Assembly (NCBI GenBank): GCA_903887415.1
Contig: CAISPO010000047.1
Span: forward strand, 1-57,567
Length of the DNA: 57,567 nt
From: an uncultured Bacteroidota bacterium
GTDB lineage: Bacteria; Bacteroidota; Bacteroidia; Chitinophagales; Chitinophagaceae
Reading direction: 5' to 3'
Every line of letters begins with the position of its first letter. The stretch's first letter is position 1. The notes beneath the pieces are model-generated. The model saw only the letters and a list, made by a program, of their open reading frames with translations, did no database searches and had not been told where the DNA came from. A program made the translations under genes and the position numbers. Below are positions 42,877 to 51,950 of this stretch, piece by piece.

Positions 42877-43620
42877 TTAATCACCCCATTCCCAAGTGGC
42901 CTGCCCATGATGGTAGAACACAATTGTGCCGTCTCGTAACTGCACTTCAAGAGTTCCATCGGTATGGGCATTTAACAATGTAACGTCCCATTTGCCGGTG
43001 GCGTTACTGAAAAACTGTTTTTGACCTCTTTTATACAGCAATTCATTATACCGGGCCATTATTTTATCTGCGGGCGGCGGGCATACGGTGCAAAGCATAA
43101 TATTTTCGCGCAGTGTATCACGCAGTTGTGTCATATTAAAGTCATTGCCGGAAGCTATTTTTAATGATGTGGCGAATGGGAGGGAATCCGGAAATTGTGC
43201 CTGTTTTACATTAAGCCCGAACCCTACGACAGCATGTGTCCACTTACTGCCACGGAGCACATTCTCTATGAGTATGCCCCCTGCCTTTTTGTCATTGATA
43301 ATGATGTCATTGGGCCATTTCACATTTATATGCCACTCTTTATATAAATTTTGCAGAACATTGGCGATTGCAGCCGCGATTGCAGCATTAAATACAAATT
43401 GCTCCTGTATTGGCCGCCCCGGAACAACTATAATGCTCATCAGCAGGCTTTGGCTAGGGGTGTCTGTCCATACTTTGCCGCGCTGGCCCTTGCCTGCGGC
43501 CTGGCTTTGGGCCACTATTGTCAGGCCCTGCTGTGCTTTATTGGCATCTATGAGCTGCATGGCATAGTTATTGGTGCTATCTATACTATCAACTTCTATT
43601 ATAGGGGAATCAGAAAGCAT
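42877..43620 (-). CDS. birA: Biotin--[acetyl-CoA-carboxylase] ligase
   Basis: A 247-residue biotin protein ligase without the N-terminal HTH, so it is a ligase only and not a repressor. Key motifs are STNNYA, AAGKGQRGKVWTD (biotinyl-AMP binding loop), SLLMSIIV, VKWPNDIIINDKKAGGIL and VVGFGLNV. It joins biotin to the carboxyl carrier protein of acetyl-CoA carboxylase and related enzymes. The C-terminal small beta domain is present (QLRDGTIVFYHHGQATWEW). The gene is divergent from rsfS with a 97-base spacer. Confidence 0.95.
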   Translation of the reverse strand: MLSDSPIIEVDSIDSTNNYAMQLIDANKAQQGLTIVAQSQAAGKGQRGKVWTDTPSQSLLMSIIVVPGRPIQEQFVFNAAIAAAIANVLQNLYKEWHINVKWPNDIIINDKKAGGILIENVLRGSKWTHAVVGFGLNVKQAQFPDSLPFATSLKIASGNDFNMTQLRDTLRENIMLCTVCPPPADKIMARYNELLYKRGQKQFFSNATGKWDVTLLNAHTDGTLEVQLRDGTIVFYHHGQATWEWGD

Positions 43621-43666
43621 ATTGCTGCGGAATGAGAAAGCATGAGGTTAAGTGAGAAAAGATTTA

Positions 43667-43674
43667 TAATTTTG
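43667..43674 (+). promoter_or_regulatory. Candidate -7 box for rsfS-ftsH
   Basis: TAATTTTG fits TAnnTTTG and lies 43 bases before the rsfS TTG start. It is the best match in the birA-rsfS spacer. Confidence 0.4.
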
Positions 43675-43717
43675 ATAATCCGGAGACGTATTACCAAACA
43701 AAAATAAGATATAAGAT

Positions 43718-44110
43718 TTGGAGAAAATCATAACTGCCTTGCAGGAAAGAAAAAAAGCGCCTGCGCGTCTTACCAAAAATAGCAAGCTATTTAAAACTAT
43801 AATTAACGCAATCCAGGAAAAAAAGGGTGATGGGATCGTTTCACTGGACCTGAAAAAGATCGATGAAGCAGTCGCAGATTATTTCATCCTGTGTGAAGCG
43901 CGGTCGAATATCCAGATAAAGGCAATAGCCCAGAATATTGAAGATGCGGTAGAAATGGAATGTGACGAGCGGCCATACCATATAGAGCATGGAGATACCT
44001 GGACGCTGGTGGATTATGTAAATATTGTAGTGCACATTTTTCAGCATGAACAACGGATGTTCTATAACCTGGAGAGCTTGTGGGAAGATGCGCCGAGGAC
44101 GGAGCATTAA
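43718..44110 (+). CDS. rsfS: Ribosome silencing factor
   Basis: A 130-residue RsfS (Iojap) protein. The core SLDLKKIDEAVADYFILCEARSNIQIKAIAQNIED, the strand RPYHIEHGDTWTLVDYVNIVVHIFQHEQRMFYNLESLW and the overall length match the family. It binds ribosomal protein uL14 and blocks subunit joining when nutrients are scarce. The start must be the TTG at 43718: a stop codon lies two codons upstream and no ATG occurs before the core. Residues 1-22 are a basic extension. ftsH follows 139 bases later, the usual neighbour in Bacteroidota. Confidence 0.93.
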   Translation: MEKIITALQERKKAPARLTKNSKLFKTIINAIQEKKGDGIVSLDLKKIDEAVADYFILCEARSNIQIKAIAQNIEDAVEMECDERPYHIEHGDTWTLVDYVNIVVHIFQHEQRMFYNLESLWEDAPRTEH

Positions 44111-44249
44111 TTTTTATGGAATTAGGTATTAGTAGTTTGGAATTTGGATTGGAGTGTACTCATCGCAATATGTGTTGACTTTATACCCTGACTACCGGCA
44201 TGCAGTTTTCAACTATAGACTTTAGACTAAATAACGATCAAAAGAGAAA

Positions 44250-46250
44250 ATGGAAGACAATAAACCGAACCCGGGATTGAAACCGGTAAATGATAATCCG
44301 AATTCCCCAAGGAAGGGCCCTAAGTTCAACGTATATTGGATATACGGTCTTATACTGCTTGCAGTAGTGGGTGCACAGATATATGGCGGCAATTTTAATG
44401 CAGTCACGGCAGAGCATAGCTTCCAGGATTTTACAGAATACCTGAATAAGGGGCTGGTGGCCAAGCTGGTTGTGATCAACAACGAACATGTGGACGTTTA
44501 TCTGAAACCGGGCGCTGTTCCGGCGCAGCCAGGGAGCAAATTTCCGTCTATAGCTAATCCCAATGATAAAGGGCCAGCCTTTAATTTTAAGATAGGTACG
44601 GTTGACCGCTTTGGAAAGGACCTGGACGAGGCGGAAAAAAACATTCCTGTAGAAAGCCGTCCGCCGGTTAGCTATGATACGCAGGGCGATTATATACAGA
44701 TCCTTAAATCGTTCCTGATACCCGTGGTATTGCTTGTGGCTATGTGGTTCCTTATCTTCCGTAAGATAGGCGCAGGCGGAGGCGGCCCTGGCGGAGGCGG
44801 CATTTTTAATATCGGTAAATCCAAAGCTCAGTTATTTGAAAAGGGCACACGGGTAAATATCACATTCAATGATGTGGCTGGCCTTGATGAGGCTAAGGTT
44901 GAGGTGATGGAAATTGTGGACTTCCTCAAGAACCCCAAAAAATATACTGCGCTTGGCGGCAAGATACCCAAGGGCGCACTGCTTGTAGGCCCTCCGGGCA
45001 CCGGTAAAACCCTGCTGGCAAAAGCTATGGCCGGCGAGGCGCAGGTGCCATTCTTCTCTATGTCCGGTTCTGATTTTGTGGAGCTGTTTGTGGGGGTGGG
45101 CGCAAGTCGTGTCCGCGATGTATTCAAGCAGGCGCGGGAAAAAGCACCATGTATCGTATTTATTGATGAAATAGATGCAATAGGCCGTGCCCGCGGAAAA
45201 AATGTAGTAATGAGCAATGACGAGCGGGAGAATACGCTGAACCAATTGCTTGTGGAGATGGATGGTTTCAGCGGTGACAGCGGTATCATAGTGCTTGCGG
45301 CTACCAACAGGCCTGATGTACTGGATATAGCGTTGCTTCGCCCGGGCCGCTTTGATCGCCAGATATCAATAGATATTCCTGATGTGAAGGGAAGGGAGAA
45401 AATATTTGATGTACACCTGAAGCCCATCAAAAAATCGAAGGACCTGAATATTAAGAAGCTGGCATTACAGACGCCCGGCTTTGCAGGAGCTGATATAGCC
45501 AATATATGCAACGAAGCCGCACTCATAGCAGCCCGTAAAGGCAAGAGCGAAGTGGATATGAGCGACTTTAACGATGCTATAGACCGCGTGATAGGCGGCC
45601 TTGAAAAGAAGAACAAGATCATACTGCCGGAAGAAAAACGCATCATAGCTTATCATGAGGCCGGCCATGCTGTTTCGGGCTGGTTCCTGGAACATGCACA
45701 TCCGTTGGTAAAAGTTACAATTGTTCCACGCGGTGTGGCTGCGCTGGGATATGCGCAGTACCTGCCGAAAGAGGTATATATACGCACTACCGACCACCTG
45801 CTGGATGATATGTGCATGTCGCTTGGCGGCAGGGCAGTGGAAGAACTGATCTTTGGTAAAATATCAACGGGCGCACTCAGCGATCTGCAGCACGTGACGC
45901 GGCTGGCATATGCGATGGTGTCTATGTATGGTATGAACCCTGTGATCGGCAACATATCTTTCTATGATGCTCAAAATGAAAATAGCTTCTCAAAACCATT
46001 CTCGGAAGAAACCGGGAAGATGATAGATGACGAAGTGAGAAAACTTGTGGAAAAAGCCTACGTAAGAGTGAAGCAGATGCTTGTAGATAAGACAGACGCT
46101 GTGAAAATGATTGCTGAGGAGCTGCTGAAAAAAGAAGTGCTGTTTAAAGACGACATGGAACGGCTCTTAGGCAAGCGCCCATACGAAGATGCTATTGCGG
46201 CTGACGAAGAGCCGCTTGTTCCGGAGAGCATTTTGAACCCGAACATCTAA
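44250..46250 (+). CDS. ftsH: ATP-dependent zinc metalloprotease FtsH
   Basis: A 666-residue membrane protease. Two helices (about 29-45 and 150-170) enclose a periplasmic domain; a Gly-rich linker ([16 protein letters not shown]) leads to the AAA domain with Walker A GPPGTGKT (247-254), Walker [12 protein letters not shown], second region of homology [20 protein letters not shown], and the protease domain with the zinc motif HEAGH (469-473). FtsH forms hexamers that extract and degrade membrane proteins and regulators. The spacer before it contains the GGAATTTGG and ACTTTAGACT wording found in other spacers. A strong terminator follows at 46268-46305. Confidence 0.97.
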   Translation: MEDNKPNPGLKPVNDNPNSPRKGPKFNVYWIYGLILLAVVGAQIYGGNFNAVTAEHSFQDFTEYLNKGLVAKLVVINNEHVDVYLKPGAVPAQPGSKFPSIANPNDKGPAFNFKIGTVDRFGKDLDEAEKNIPVESRPPVSYDTQGDYIQILKSFLIPVVLLVAMWFLIFRKIGAGGGGPGGGGIFNIGKSKAQLFEKGTRVNITFNDVAGLDEAKVEVMEIVDFLKNPKKYTALGGKIPKGALLVGPPGTGKTLLAKAMAGEAQVPFFSMSGSDFVELFVGVGASRVRDVFKQAREKAPCIVFIDEIDAIGRARGKNVVMSNDERENTLNQLLVEMDGFSGDSGIIVLAATNRPDVLDIALLRPGRFDRQISIDIPDVKGREKIFDVHLKPIKKSKDLNIKKLALQTPGFAGADIANICNEAALIAARKGKSEVDMSDFNDAIDRVIGGLEKKNKIILPEEKRIIAYHEAGHAVSGWFLEHAHPLVKVTIVPRGVAALGYAQYLPKEVYIRTTDHLLDDMCMSLGGRAVEELIFGKISTGALSDLQHVTRLAYAMVSMYGMNPVIGNISFYDAQNENSFSKPFSEETGKMIDDEVRKLVEKAYVRVKQMLVDKTDAVKMIAEELLKKEVLFKDDMERLLGKRPYEDAIAADEEPLVPESILNPNI

Positions 46251-46267
46251 GAATACATTTATTGAAT

Positions 46268-46305
46268 AACAAGGGCTACCCGGAAAAGGTAGCCCTTGTT
46301 TTTGC
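46268..46305 (+). terminator. Intrinsic terminator after ftsH
   Basis: AACAAGGGCTACC (46268-46280) pairs perfectly with GGTAGCCCTTGTT (46288-46300), loop CGGAAAA, then TTT. Confidence 0.9.
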
Positions 46306-46369
46306 AGAGAAGCCATGCATGGCATCCTTACATGGCCTATACTGTTTGCTTGGTATTGGATGTGTTGTG

Positions 46370-46545
46370 TTTATCGCGAGTAGAGACGCATTTATTGGTT
46401 TTGTTTGATGATGTATTTATCGCGAGTAGAGACGCAATGCATTGCGTCTCTACGTGGACTGTGCCTGTTTGTCCATGTTGTATCTTCCTGTTGTTTATCG
46501 TGAGCAGAAGATGCAATCGTTCTGCAAGTTCACGATAACAATGGC
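46370..46545. repeat. Cluster of GTAGAGACGC palindromic units
   Basis: The 332-base convergent spacer after ftsH (46251-46582) has no gene; past the terminator it is filled by this cluster. A 21-base unit (ATCGCGAGTAGAGACGCA preceded by TTT) occurs exactly at 46370-46390 and 46416-46436. The second copy continues into a perfect 28-base palindrome (46426-46453; half-site GTAGAGACGCAATG). A third, degraded unit starts near 46495 (TTTATCGTGAGCAGA) and is mirrored by TTCACGATAACAATGGCGTC near 46528-46547. Confidence 0.85.
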
Positions 46546-46582
46546 GTCTCTGAGTGTATATGCAGTTTGTAGCGTGGATGCC

Positions 46583-48421
46583 TTAAAAAGTAACAATAAA
46601 CTCACTGCCTTCATTCGGCTTGCTTTTCACCTCTATGGTGCCGCCTAGCGATTCTATTTGTGTTTTGGTAATAAACAGCCCGACGCCCTTACTGTCGTGG
46701 CCCTGGTGAAAAACCTGGTTGAGCTTAAATATCTTATCGCTATACTTGCTGAGATCAATGCCGAGGCCGTTGTCTTTTACTGAAAGCTGTGTTTTGCCAT
46801 CAATGGTCCGCGTAGTGATCTGTATAGTTGGTTCTATATCTTCCCGGCGATATTTTATGGCATTGCTGATGAGGTTGTACAATATACTTTCGAGGTAGAT
46901 AGCAGGATAGCTGATCTCAGAAACCGGAAATTTTTGAATGACCTTAATACTATTCTGATAAATATCGCCCTGTAACTGGCTGGTGATGCGGGCAACAATA
47001 TCCGCGAGGTTGCAGGAATCGTACTGAATTTCTTTATCCAGTTTTATACGGGCTATTTCCACCATCATATCGAGGTTGGTGAGCAGTGAGTTGCCGGCCT
47101 CATTGATCATTTTCAGCGCTTCTTCGTCGGGGAATATCCCGGACCGTTCGGAGAGAAATGCTATGTTACGAGCCGGACCACGCAGGTTATGGGCGATCAT
47201 GTGGTTCAGCTCTTCCAACTGGTTGAAGCGGCCGAGCAGGTTTGCGGATGCTGTTTCGAGTTCCTGGTTCTTCCGTTTTAGTTCATCCCGCGCTCGTTGC
47301 TGTGCTGTGCGGTCAATAACTTCGCAAACAAAGAACTTCGGCTGGTCATCACTATCCCGCACAAGCGTTACGATAATCACTGTAGATAAAACGCGCCGGT
47401 CCTTAGTTACGTATCTTTTCTCAATGGTGTAAGAAGGTATCTCTTTTGCCAGTAGTTTTTGGATCAGCGGTATATCATTACCAATATCCTCCGGGAACGT
47501 CATGTCGTTGTAATGAATGTCCATTAACTCGCCCGTGGTATAGCCTGTTAGTTCGCAGATCACATTGTTTACCTGCAGCCATTTTCCACTGGGTGCTATC
47601 AGTGCCTTACCGGATCCGGAGTTGTGAAATGAGTTTTCAAACATTTCCTCGGCCTTGCGCAGTTCCAACTCAGCACGTTTTCGGTCGCTGATGTCCACAT
47701 GTGTACCAATGAACCGCAGCGGTGTTCCGTCTTTTTTCCGCTCTATTACCACGCCACGGCTCAATATCCATTTGTAAGTGCCATTCTTGCACAGGTAGCG
47801 CATTTCCGCATAATACCCCGGCGACCTGCCATCAATGTAGTCCTGCATTTTTTTCTGCGCCAGAGCTACATCATCGGGATGTATCTTTGACGACCATTGC
47901 GCGAAGTTGGTAATTTCCTTAGCGCCGTATCCAAACAACTGCTCCCATTTGTCTGAAAAGAAAATAGTTTTCTCCTCCATGTTTGCATCCCAAACTCCGT
48001 GGCCGGAAGCATCCAATGCCAACTTCCACCGATCTTCTACAAGCGTGTTTTCCCTGCCTTTGCTGATGTTATCAATAACAAGGAACACATAATCCTTATC
48101 CGGATGGCAGGCGAGTACGCGCAATGATAAGGTAAGTACTGCAGCAATATCATTATTGTGGGAAACGTACTCGGTATAGGTGTTGCGGCCGGTGGCGAAA
48201 GCCTCTGTAATAAGCTCCCGGCACTTGGCAATGGTGCTGTCGTTTCGTATCTCTGATATTTTTTTGCCTTCGTAATGGCTTCTGAAAGCACCGAGCGGAG
48301 CGCCGTCCCGCTCCCATATCCGGGTCATTACCTGGTCCCGTGAAACTTCTACGACGCGCTCGCCTACCTGGAGTAAAGTTTTTACAATCGTCTCAACCTG
48401 GTTGTCGTGATCGTGATACAT
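46583..48421 (-). CDS. Multi-PAS sensor histidine kinase
   Basis: A 612-residue soluble kinase with three PAS-like domains. The N-terminal one (about 10-125) is divergent. The second is a PAS_3 type (about 140-250: WKLALDASGHGVWDANMEEKTIFFSDKW, GTHVDISDRKRAE), the third spans about 260-375 (FENSFHNSGSGKALIAPSGKWLQVN, CEVIDRTAQQR). A coiled coil precedes HisKA with MIAHNLRGPARNI (His411) and an HATPase domain (LYNLISNAIKYRR, VKDNGLGID, GVGLFITKTQIE). The ATG at 48421 is chosen; upstream only a TTG is available. No response regulator is adjacent, so it is an orphan kinase. Confidence 0.92.
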   Translation of the reverse strand: MYHDHDNQVETIVKTLLQVGERVVEVSRDQVMTRIWERDGAPLGAFRSHYEGKKISEIRNDSTIAKCRELITEAFATGRNTYTEYVSHNNDIAAVLTLSLRVLACHPDKDYVFLVIDNISKGRENTLVEDRWKLALDASGHGVWDANMEEKTIFFSDKWEQLFGYGAKEITNFAQWSSKIHPDDVALAQKKMQDYIDGRSPGYYAEMRYLCKNGTYKWILSRGVVIERKKDGTPLRFIGTHVDISDRKRAELELRKAEEMFENSFHNSGSGKALIAPSGKWLQVNNVICELTGYTTGELMDIHYNDMTFPEDIGNDIPLIQKLLAKEIPSYTIEKRYVTKDRRVLSTVIIVTLVRDSDDQPKFFVCEVIDRTAQQRARDELKRKNQELETASANLLGRFNQLEELNHMIAHNLRGPARNIAFLSERSGIFPDEEALKMINEAGNSLLTNLDMMVEIARIKLDKEIQYDSCNLADIVARITSQLQGDIYQNSIKVIQKFPVSEISYPAIYLESILYNLISNAIKYRREDIEPTIQITTRTIDGKTQLSVKDNGLGIDLSKYSDKIFKLNQVFHQGHDSKGVGLFITKTQIESLGGTIEVKSKPNEGSEFIVTF

Positions 48422-48530
48422 ATCTTTTTCTGCGGTGCCTGGCCACTGTAAAGGTATTGCATAAATGCAGAATGGACTGTTACCAAGATGCAAACAGTCC
48501 AAACTATGGGGTGAATTTTTTATTGTGTTT

Positions 48531-50126
48531 TTACTTGGCCATCGCCGTCTTAAACTCCGAGGTAAAGTGAAATTCGATCTTAGGATTGTTCTGCCGCTCT
48601 GTATTTAGGAACCATTCACTTTGTGCCAGGTACACCAGGTTACCGTCTTTATCTTCCATGATGTTGCTTTGCTTGAAGCGGGCAAAATCTTCGATGGCTT
48701 TCTTATCACCGGTTATCCAGCAGGCTTTGTAAAATGATAATGGAACAAAAGAACAGGATGCGCCATATTCCTGCAGCAGGCGGTATTGTATTACCTCAAA
48801 CTGCAGCTCACCTACACAGCCTATTATCTTGCGGTTGCCGCCATGCTGGGTGAATAGCTGTGCTACACCTTCGTCTGTAAGCTGGCGCACGCCCTTTTCC
48901 ATTTGCTTGGTCTTCATCGGGTCTTTGTTCACCAGTTCCTTAAAGATCTCCGGTGAGAAGGTGGGTATGCCAGTGAATTGCAGCATTTCTCCCTCGGTAA
49001 GCGTATCTCCTATTTTGAAAGTACCTGTATCGAACAAGCCAACCACATCGCCGGGGAATGCCTCTTCGATGATATCTTTTTCGCGGGCCATGAAGGAATA
49101 GGGATTGCTGAAGCGCACTTCTTTTTCGAGGCGGGTATGCTTGTAGTAGGTGTTGCGGGCAAACCTGCCGGAGCACACGCGCAGAAAGGCGATACGGTCG
49201 CGGTGGCGGGGATCAAGGTTGGCGTGTATCTTGAAAATGAAGCCGGTGAACTTATCTTCGTTGGGTGCCACATAACGCTTGTCGGTATCGCGGCCCTGCG
49301 GCATCGGAGCGATGCGGATGAACGTATCCAGCAACTCTTTTACACCAAAGTTATTTACTGCGCTGCCGAAGAATACGGGGGCTATTTTGCCTTGCAGGTA
49401 TTTTTCTGTATCGAGAGCACCATATACGCCCTGCAGTAGTTCTACGTCTTCACGTAGCTGGTTGGCATCGCGCTCGCCTATTTTTTCATCCAGCAGTTTA
49501 TCGCTGAGGTCTTCAATAGGTACTGTATTTTCTTCGGTTGACTTCTGGCTGGCAGTAAACAGGTTGAGGCTGCTATCGTGCAAGTTGTAAACCCCTTTGA
49601 ATTCCTTGCCCATGTTTATAGGCCATGACAGTGGATGCAACGATATCTTCAATTCCTTTTCTATTTCGTCCATCAGGTCGAAAGGGAATTTACCATCGCG
49701 GTCCAGTTTGTTTACGAATACGATAACCGGGGTGTCGCGCATACGGCATACCTCCACCAACTTGCGGGTTTGCTCTTCCACTCCGTTCACACTGTCTATT
49801 ACCAGGATTACACTATCCACCGCAGTAAGCGTGCGGTAGGTGTCCTCGGCAAAATCTTTGTGACCCGGAGTATCCAGCAGGTTGATAAGAGTTTTGTTGT
49901 ATTCAAAGCTCATTACGGATGTGGCTACAGAGATTCCCCTCTGGCGCTCTATTTCCATAAAGTCGCTGGTTGCGTGCTTCTTTATCTTGTTGCTTTTCAC
50001 AGCCCCAGCAACCTGAATAGCGCCACCAAACAGCAGCAGCTTTTCCGTCAGCGTGGTCTTACCGGCATCCGGGTGAGAGATGATGGCGAAGGTGCGGCGT
50101 AGCGATATTTCTTTGTCGTATTTCAT
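48531..50126 (-). CDS. prfC: Peptide chain release factor 3
   Basis: A 531-residue translational GTPase. The G domain has [16 protein letters not shown] (G1), the switch region with [29 protein letters not shown] (G3) and [11 protein letters not shown] (G4). Domain II follows, and the C-terminal RF3-specific region contains [20 protein letters not shown]3 removes RF1 and RF2 from the ribosome after peptide release. A -7 box lies about 80 bases upstream of the ATG, and the leader between them contains a perfect-looking palindrome (50152-50172). Confidence 0.97.
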   Translation of the reverse strand: MKYDKEISLRRTFAIISHPDAGKTTLTEKLLLFGGAIQVAGAVKSNKIKKHATSDFMEIERQRGISVATSVMSFEYNKTLINLLDTPGHKDFAEDTYRTLTAVDSVILVIDSVNGVEEQTRKLVEVCRMRDTPVIVFVNKLDRDGKFPFDLMDEIEKELKISLHPLSWPINMGKEFKGVYNLHDSSLNLFTASQKSTEENTVPIEDLSDKLLDEKIGERDANQLREDVELLQGVYGALDTEKYLQGKIAPVFFGSAVNNFGVKELLDTFIRIAPMPQGRDTDKRYVAPNEDKFTGFIFKIHANLDPRHRDRIAFLRVCSGRFARNTYYKHTRLEKEVRFSNPYSFMAREKDIIEEAFPGDVVGLFDTGTFKIGDTLTEGEMLQFTGIPTFSPEIFKELVNKDPMKTKQMEKGVRQLTDEGVAQLFTQHGGNRKIIGCVGELQFEVIQYRLLQEYGASCSFVPLSFYKACWITGDKKAIEDFARFKQSNIMEDKDGNLVYLAQSEWFLNTERQNNPKIEFHFTSEFKTAMAK

Positions 50127-50151
50127 TGTAGTCGTAAGTCGTGAGTCATAA

Positions 50152-50172
50152 CCTGCCTGCCGGTAGGCAGGG
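50152..50172. repeat. CCTGCCTGCCGGTAGGCAGG palindrome
   Basis: A 20-base GC-rich palindrome with one internal wobble pair, inside the probable prfC leader. RNA from it would form a hairpin about 25 bases upstream of the start codon. Confidence 0.7.
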
Positions 50173-50206
50173 TAGTAAGCGAGTTATGGTTAAGATAAAA
50201 AGTGTG

Positions 50207-50214
50207 CAAAGGTA
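50207..50214 (-). promoter_or_regulatory. Candidate -7 box for prfC
   Basis: On the minus strand the sequence reads TACCTTTGCACAC, the same wording as at 16089 and 21984. A TTG lies 22 bases upstream. The implied leader is about 75 bases and contains the palindrome at 50152-50172. Confidence 0.5.
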
Positions 50215-50310
50215 CGGAGATTGTTATGTGAAAGGCCAATTTTAGGATTACAAGCATTGGGTTATTAACATCCTGTGGATACTTTGCTGTAAATAACTTT
50301 ATGGTAACAT

Positions 50311-50318
50311 TATATTTG
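50311..50318 (+). promoter_or_regulatory. Candidate -7 box for the gene at 50339
   Basis: TATATTTG, 20 bases before the ATG; a TTTG lies 24 bases upstream as a possible -33 element. Confidence 0.45.
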
Positions 50319-50338
50319 TAGCAAAACAATCTTTACGA

Positions 50339-50965
50339 ATGGCATTAACCACCCTTAAAGATGACTTGTTGCATGAGTTTAGGGAAGAGCGCATAATGAT
50401 CAATGAACAGATCGAACTCCTGGACCCACTAGCAACTTCCCTCAGAAAACCAGCAGCCCAAAGGCTCTTAAGCAGCGGCACCTTAATTATCTCCGAGATC
50501 AGTTGTTACATTGTAAGCCTTGGCGGCCTTGCCTTTATCGGGTTTATGCATATGATCTATCCGTTCAGCCTGATGGGGGAGCTGTTTTACAATCCGCAGA
50601 TACGCAGCAGGGTTGGGAATATGGACCTTATATATTTTATACTGGCTGTATATGGAATTACCCTGGTCAGTGTGGCATTAATCTTCATCATCGGCCGCAT
50701 GGCGCGGGAAATAAGGCTGAAGAATGACATACTGCATGTGGCAGGCAAAGACATAAAAACGATAGTAGGCCAGCACCTGGAGCGGAAAGCTGCGCATGAT
50801 ACGATAGAGCAACGGCATATGCTTGGCTTGTCTGGTATAAGCCTGCCTAACACAGCCCCGGCAACTGCCACACCATCCAGGCAAAAGGTGTATGTAAATG
50901 AAGTGATGAACCCCGGTTATGAGCCAGCCTTGGCGTATAACGTATTGCCTACATCAGAAAGGTAG
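50339..50965 (+). CDS. Two-helix membrane protein of unknown function
   Basis: A 208-residue protein with a helical N-terminus (TTLKDDLLHEFREERIMINEQIELLD), two membrane helices (about 52-72: ISCYIVSLGGLAFIGFM, and 98-120: YFILAVYGITLVSVALIFII) and a basic helical tail (MAREIRLKNDILHVAGKDIKTIV) that ends in a disordered Pro/Ala region. No family is recognised. It has its own -7 box and is divergent from prfC. The downstream purine nucleoside phosphorylase has a separate -7 box. Confidence 0.8.
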   Translation: MALTTLKDDLLHEFREERIMINEQIELLDPLATSLRKPAAQRLLSSGTLIISEISCYIVSLGGLAFIGFMHMIYPFSLMGELFYNPQIRSRVGNMDLIYFILAVYGITLVSVALIFIIGRMAREIRLKNDILHVAGKDIKTIVGQHLERKAAHDTIEQRHMLGLSGISLPNTAPATATPSRQKVYVNEVMNPGYEPALAYNVLPTSER

Positions 50966-51008
50966 ATTTCTCTGTTTTAAGATAACATGCCAATATCCTG
51001 ATCCTCGT

Positions 51009-51016
51009 TATCTTTG
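51009..51016 (+). promoter_or_regulatory. Candidate -7 box for purine nucleoside phosphorylase
   Basis: TATCTTTG, 44 bases before the ATG at 51061. Confidence 0.45.
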
Positions 51017-51060
51017 AAGCATCGGCTTTCATTTATCGGCCATAACTCCAATTTTTCATA

Positions 51061-51879
51061 ATGACTTTATACGACAGGATACAAGCTACCGCTTCGTTCA
51101 TTCAGCAAAAGACAACTACAAAGCCAACAGTTGGCATCATACTGGGCAGCGGCCTTGGCGGGTTGGTGGATATTATAGAGCAGGAAGCAATGATCCCTTA
51201 TTCGGAAATACCTAATTTTCCCGTGTCAACCGTCGAGGGCCATTCCGGCAAACTGATATTCGGAAAGATCGGAAATACTGCGGTAATACTGATGGCCGGG
51301 CGATTCCATTACTATGAAGGGTACAGTATGCAGGAAGTAACATTCCCGGTACGTGTAATGAAGGCGCTGGGAGTGGATACGGTTGTTGTCTCCAATGCAG
51401 CCGGAGGCACCAATACTACCTTCAACATAGGCGACCTGATGATCATAAAGGATCACATAAATATATGCCCGGAACACCCACTGCGCGGGCCAAATGAGGA
51501 GCGGCTGGGCACCCGTTTCCCCGATATGAGCCAGGCTTATGACCATGACCTTATAGCGTTGGCCAAAGAGATAGCGGAAGAGCAAGGCGTTAGCGTAAGA
51601 ACAGGAGTATATATAGGGCTGCAGGGGCCAACTTTCGAGACACCTGCTGAATACCGTATGCTGCATACTTTGGGCGGCGATGCCGTGGGCATGAGCACTG
51701 TTGCCGAGGTAATCGTGGCACGGCATGCAAGTATGCGGGTATTTGCGATGAGCGTAATTACTGACATCGGCGTTAGTGACGTGCCAATTACGATAACCCA
51801 TGAGGAGGTGCTTGAAGCCGCTAACGCAGCTGCGCCCAAAATGGCGGGGCTGGTGGAGGAACTGGTTAGGCGGCTGTGA
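51061..51879 (+). CDS. Purine-nucleoside phosphorylase (trimeric type)
   Basis: A 272-residue enzyme of the trimeric PNP/MTAP family. Motifs are GIILGSGLGGLVD (phosphate), VEGHSGKL, MAGRFHYYEGYSMQEVTFPVRV, VSNAAGGTN, GLQGPTFETPAEYRM with the catalytic Glu, and DAVGMSTVAEVIVA. It splits purine nucleosides with phosphate for base salvage. At the base-contacting position where the human enzyme has Asn243 (ITN), this protein reads VITDIG, an Asp. This exchange is reported to alter base preference in the human enzyme; it also occurs in other Bacteroidota sequences as far as I recall, so it may be a group trait. Confidence 0.93.
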   Translation: MTLYDRIQATASFIQQKTTTKPTVGIILGSGLGGLVDIIEQEAMIPYSEIPNFPVSTVEGHSGKLIFGKIGNTAVILMAGRFHYYEGYSMQEVTFPVRVMKALGVDTVVVSNAAGGTNTTFNIGDLMIIKDHINICPEHPLRGPNEERLGTRFPDMSQAYDHDLIALAKEIAEEQGVSVRTGVYIGLQGPTFETPAEYRMLHTLGGDAVGMSTVAEVIVARHASMRVFAMSVITDIGVSDVPITITHEEVLEAANAAAPKMAGLVEELVRRL

Positions 51880-51931
51880 TCTGAATTTAAGCAACTCGTC
51901 CCTTTTTAACAGATTTTATACTTAACAGCAT

Positions 51932-51939
51932 TAACTTTG
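51932..51939 (+). promoter_or_regulatory. Candidate -7 box for the porin gene
   Basis: TAACTTTG fits TAnnTTTG, 12 bases before the TTG at 51951 and 24 before the TTG at 51963, giving a very short leader. Confidence 0.4.
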
Positions 51940-51950
51940 TCCAAATATTT

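Noticed and set aside
44828-45646. 272-codon minus-strand open frame opposite ftsH
   Set aside because: Lies fully within the FtsH AAA domain; composition (Ser/Thr/Ile-rich) is that of a shadow.
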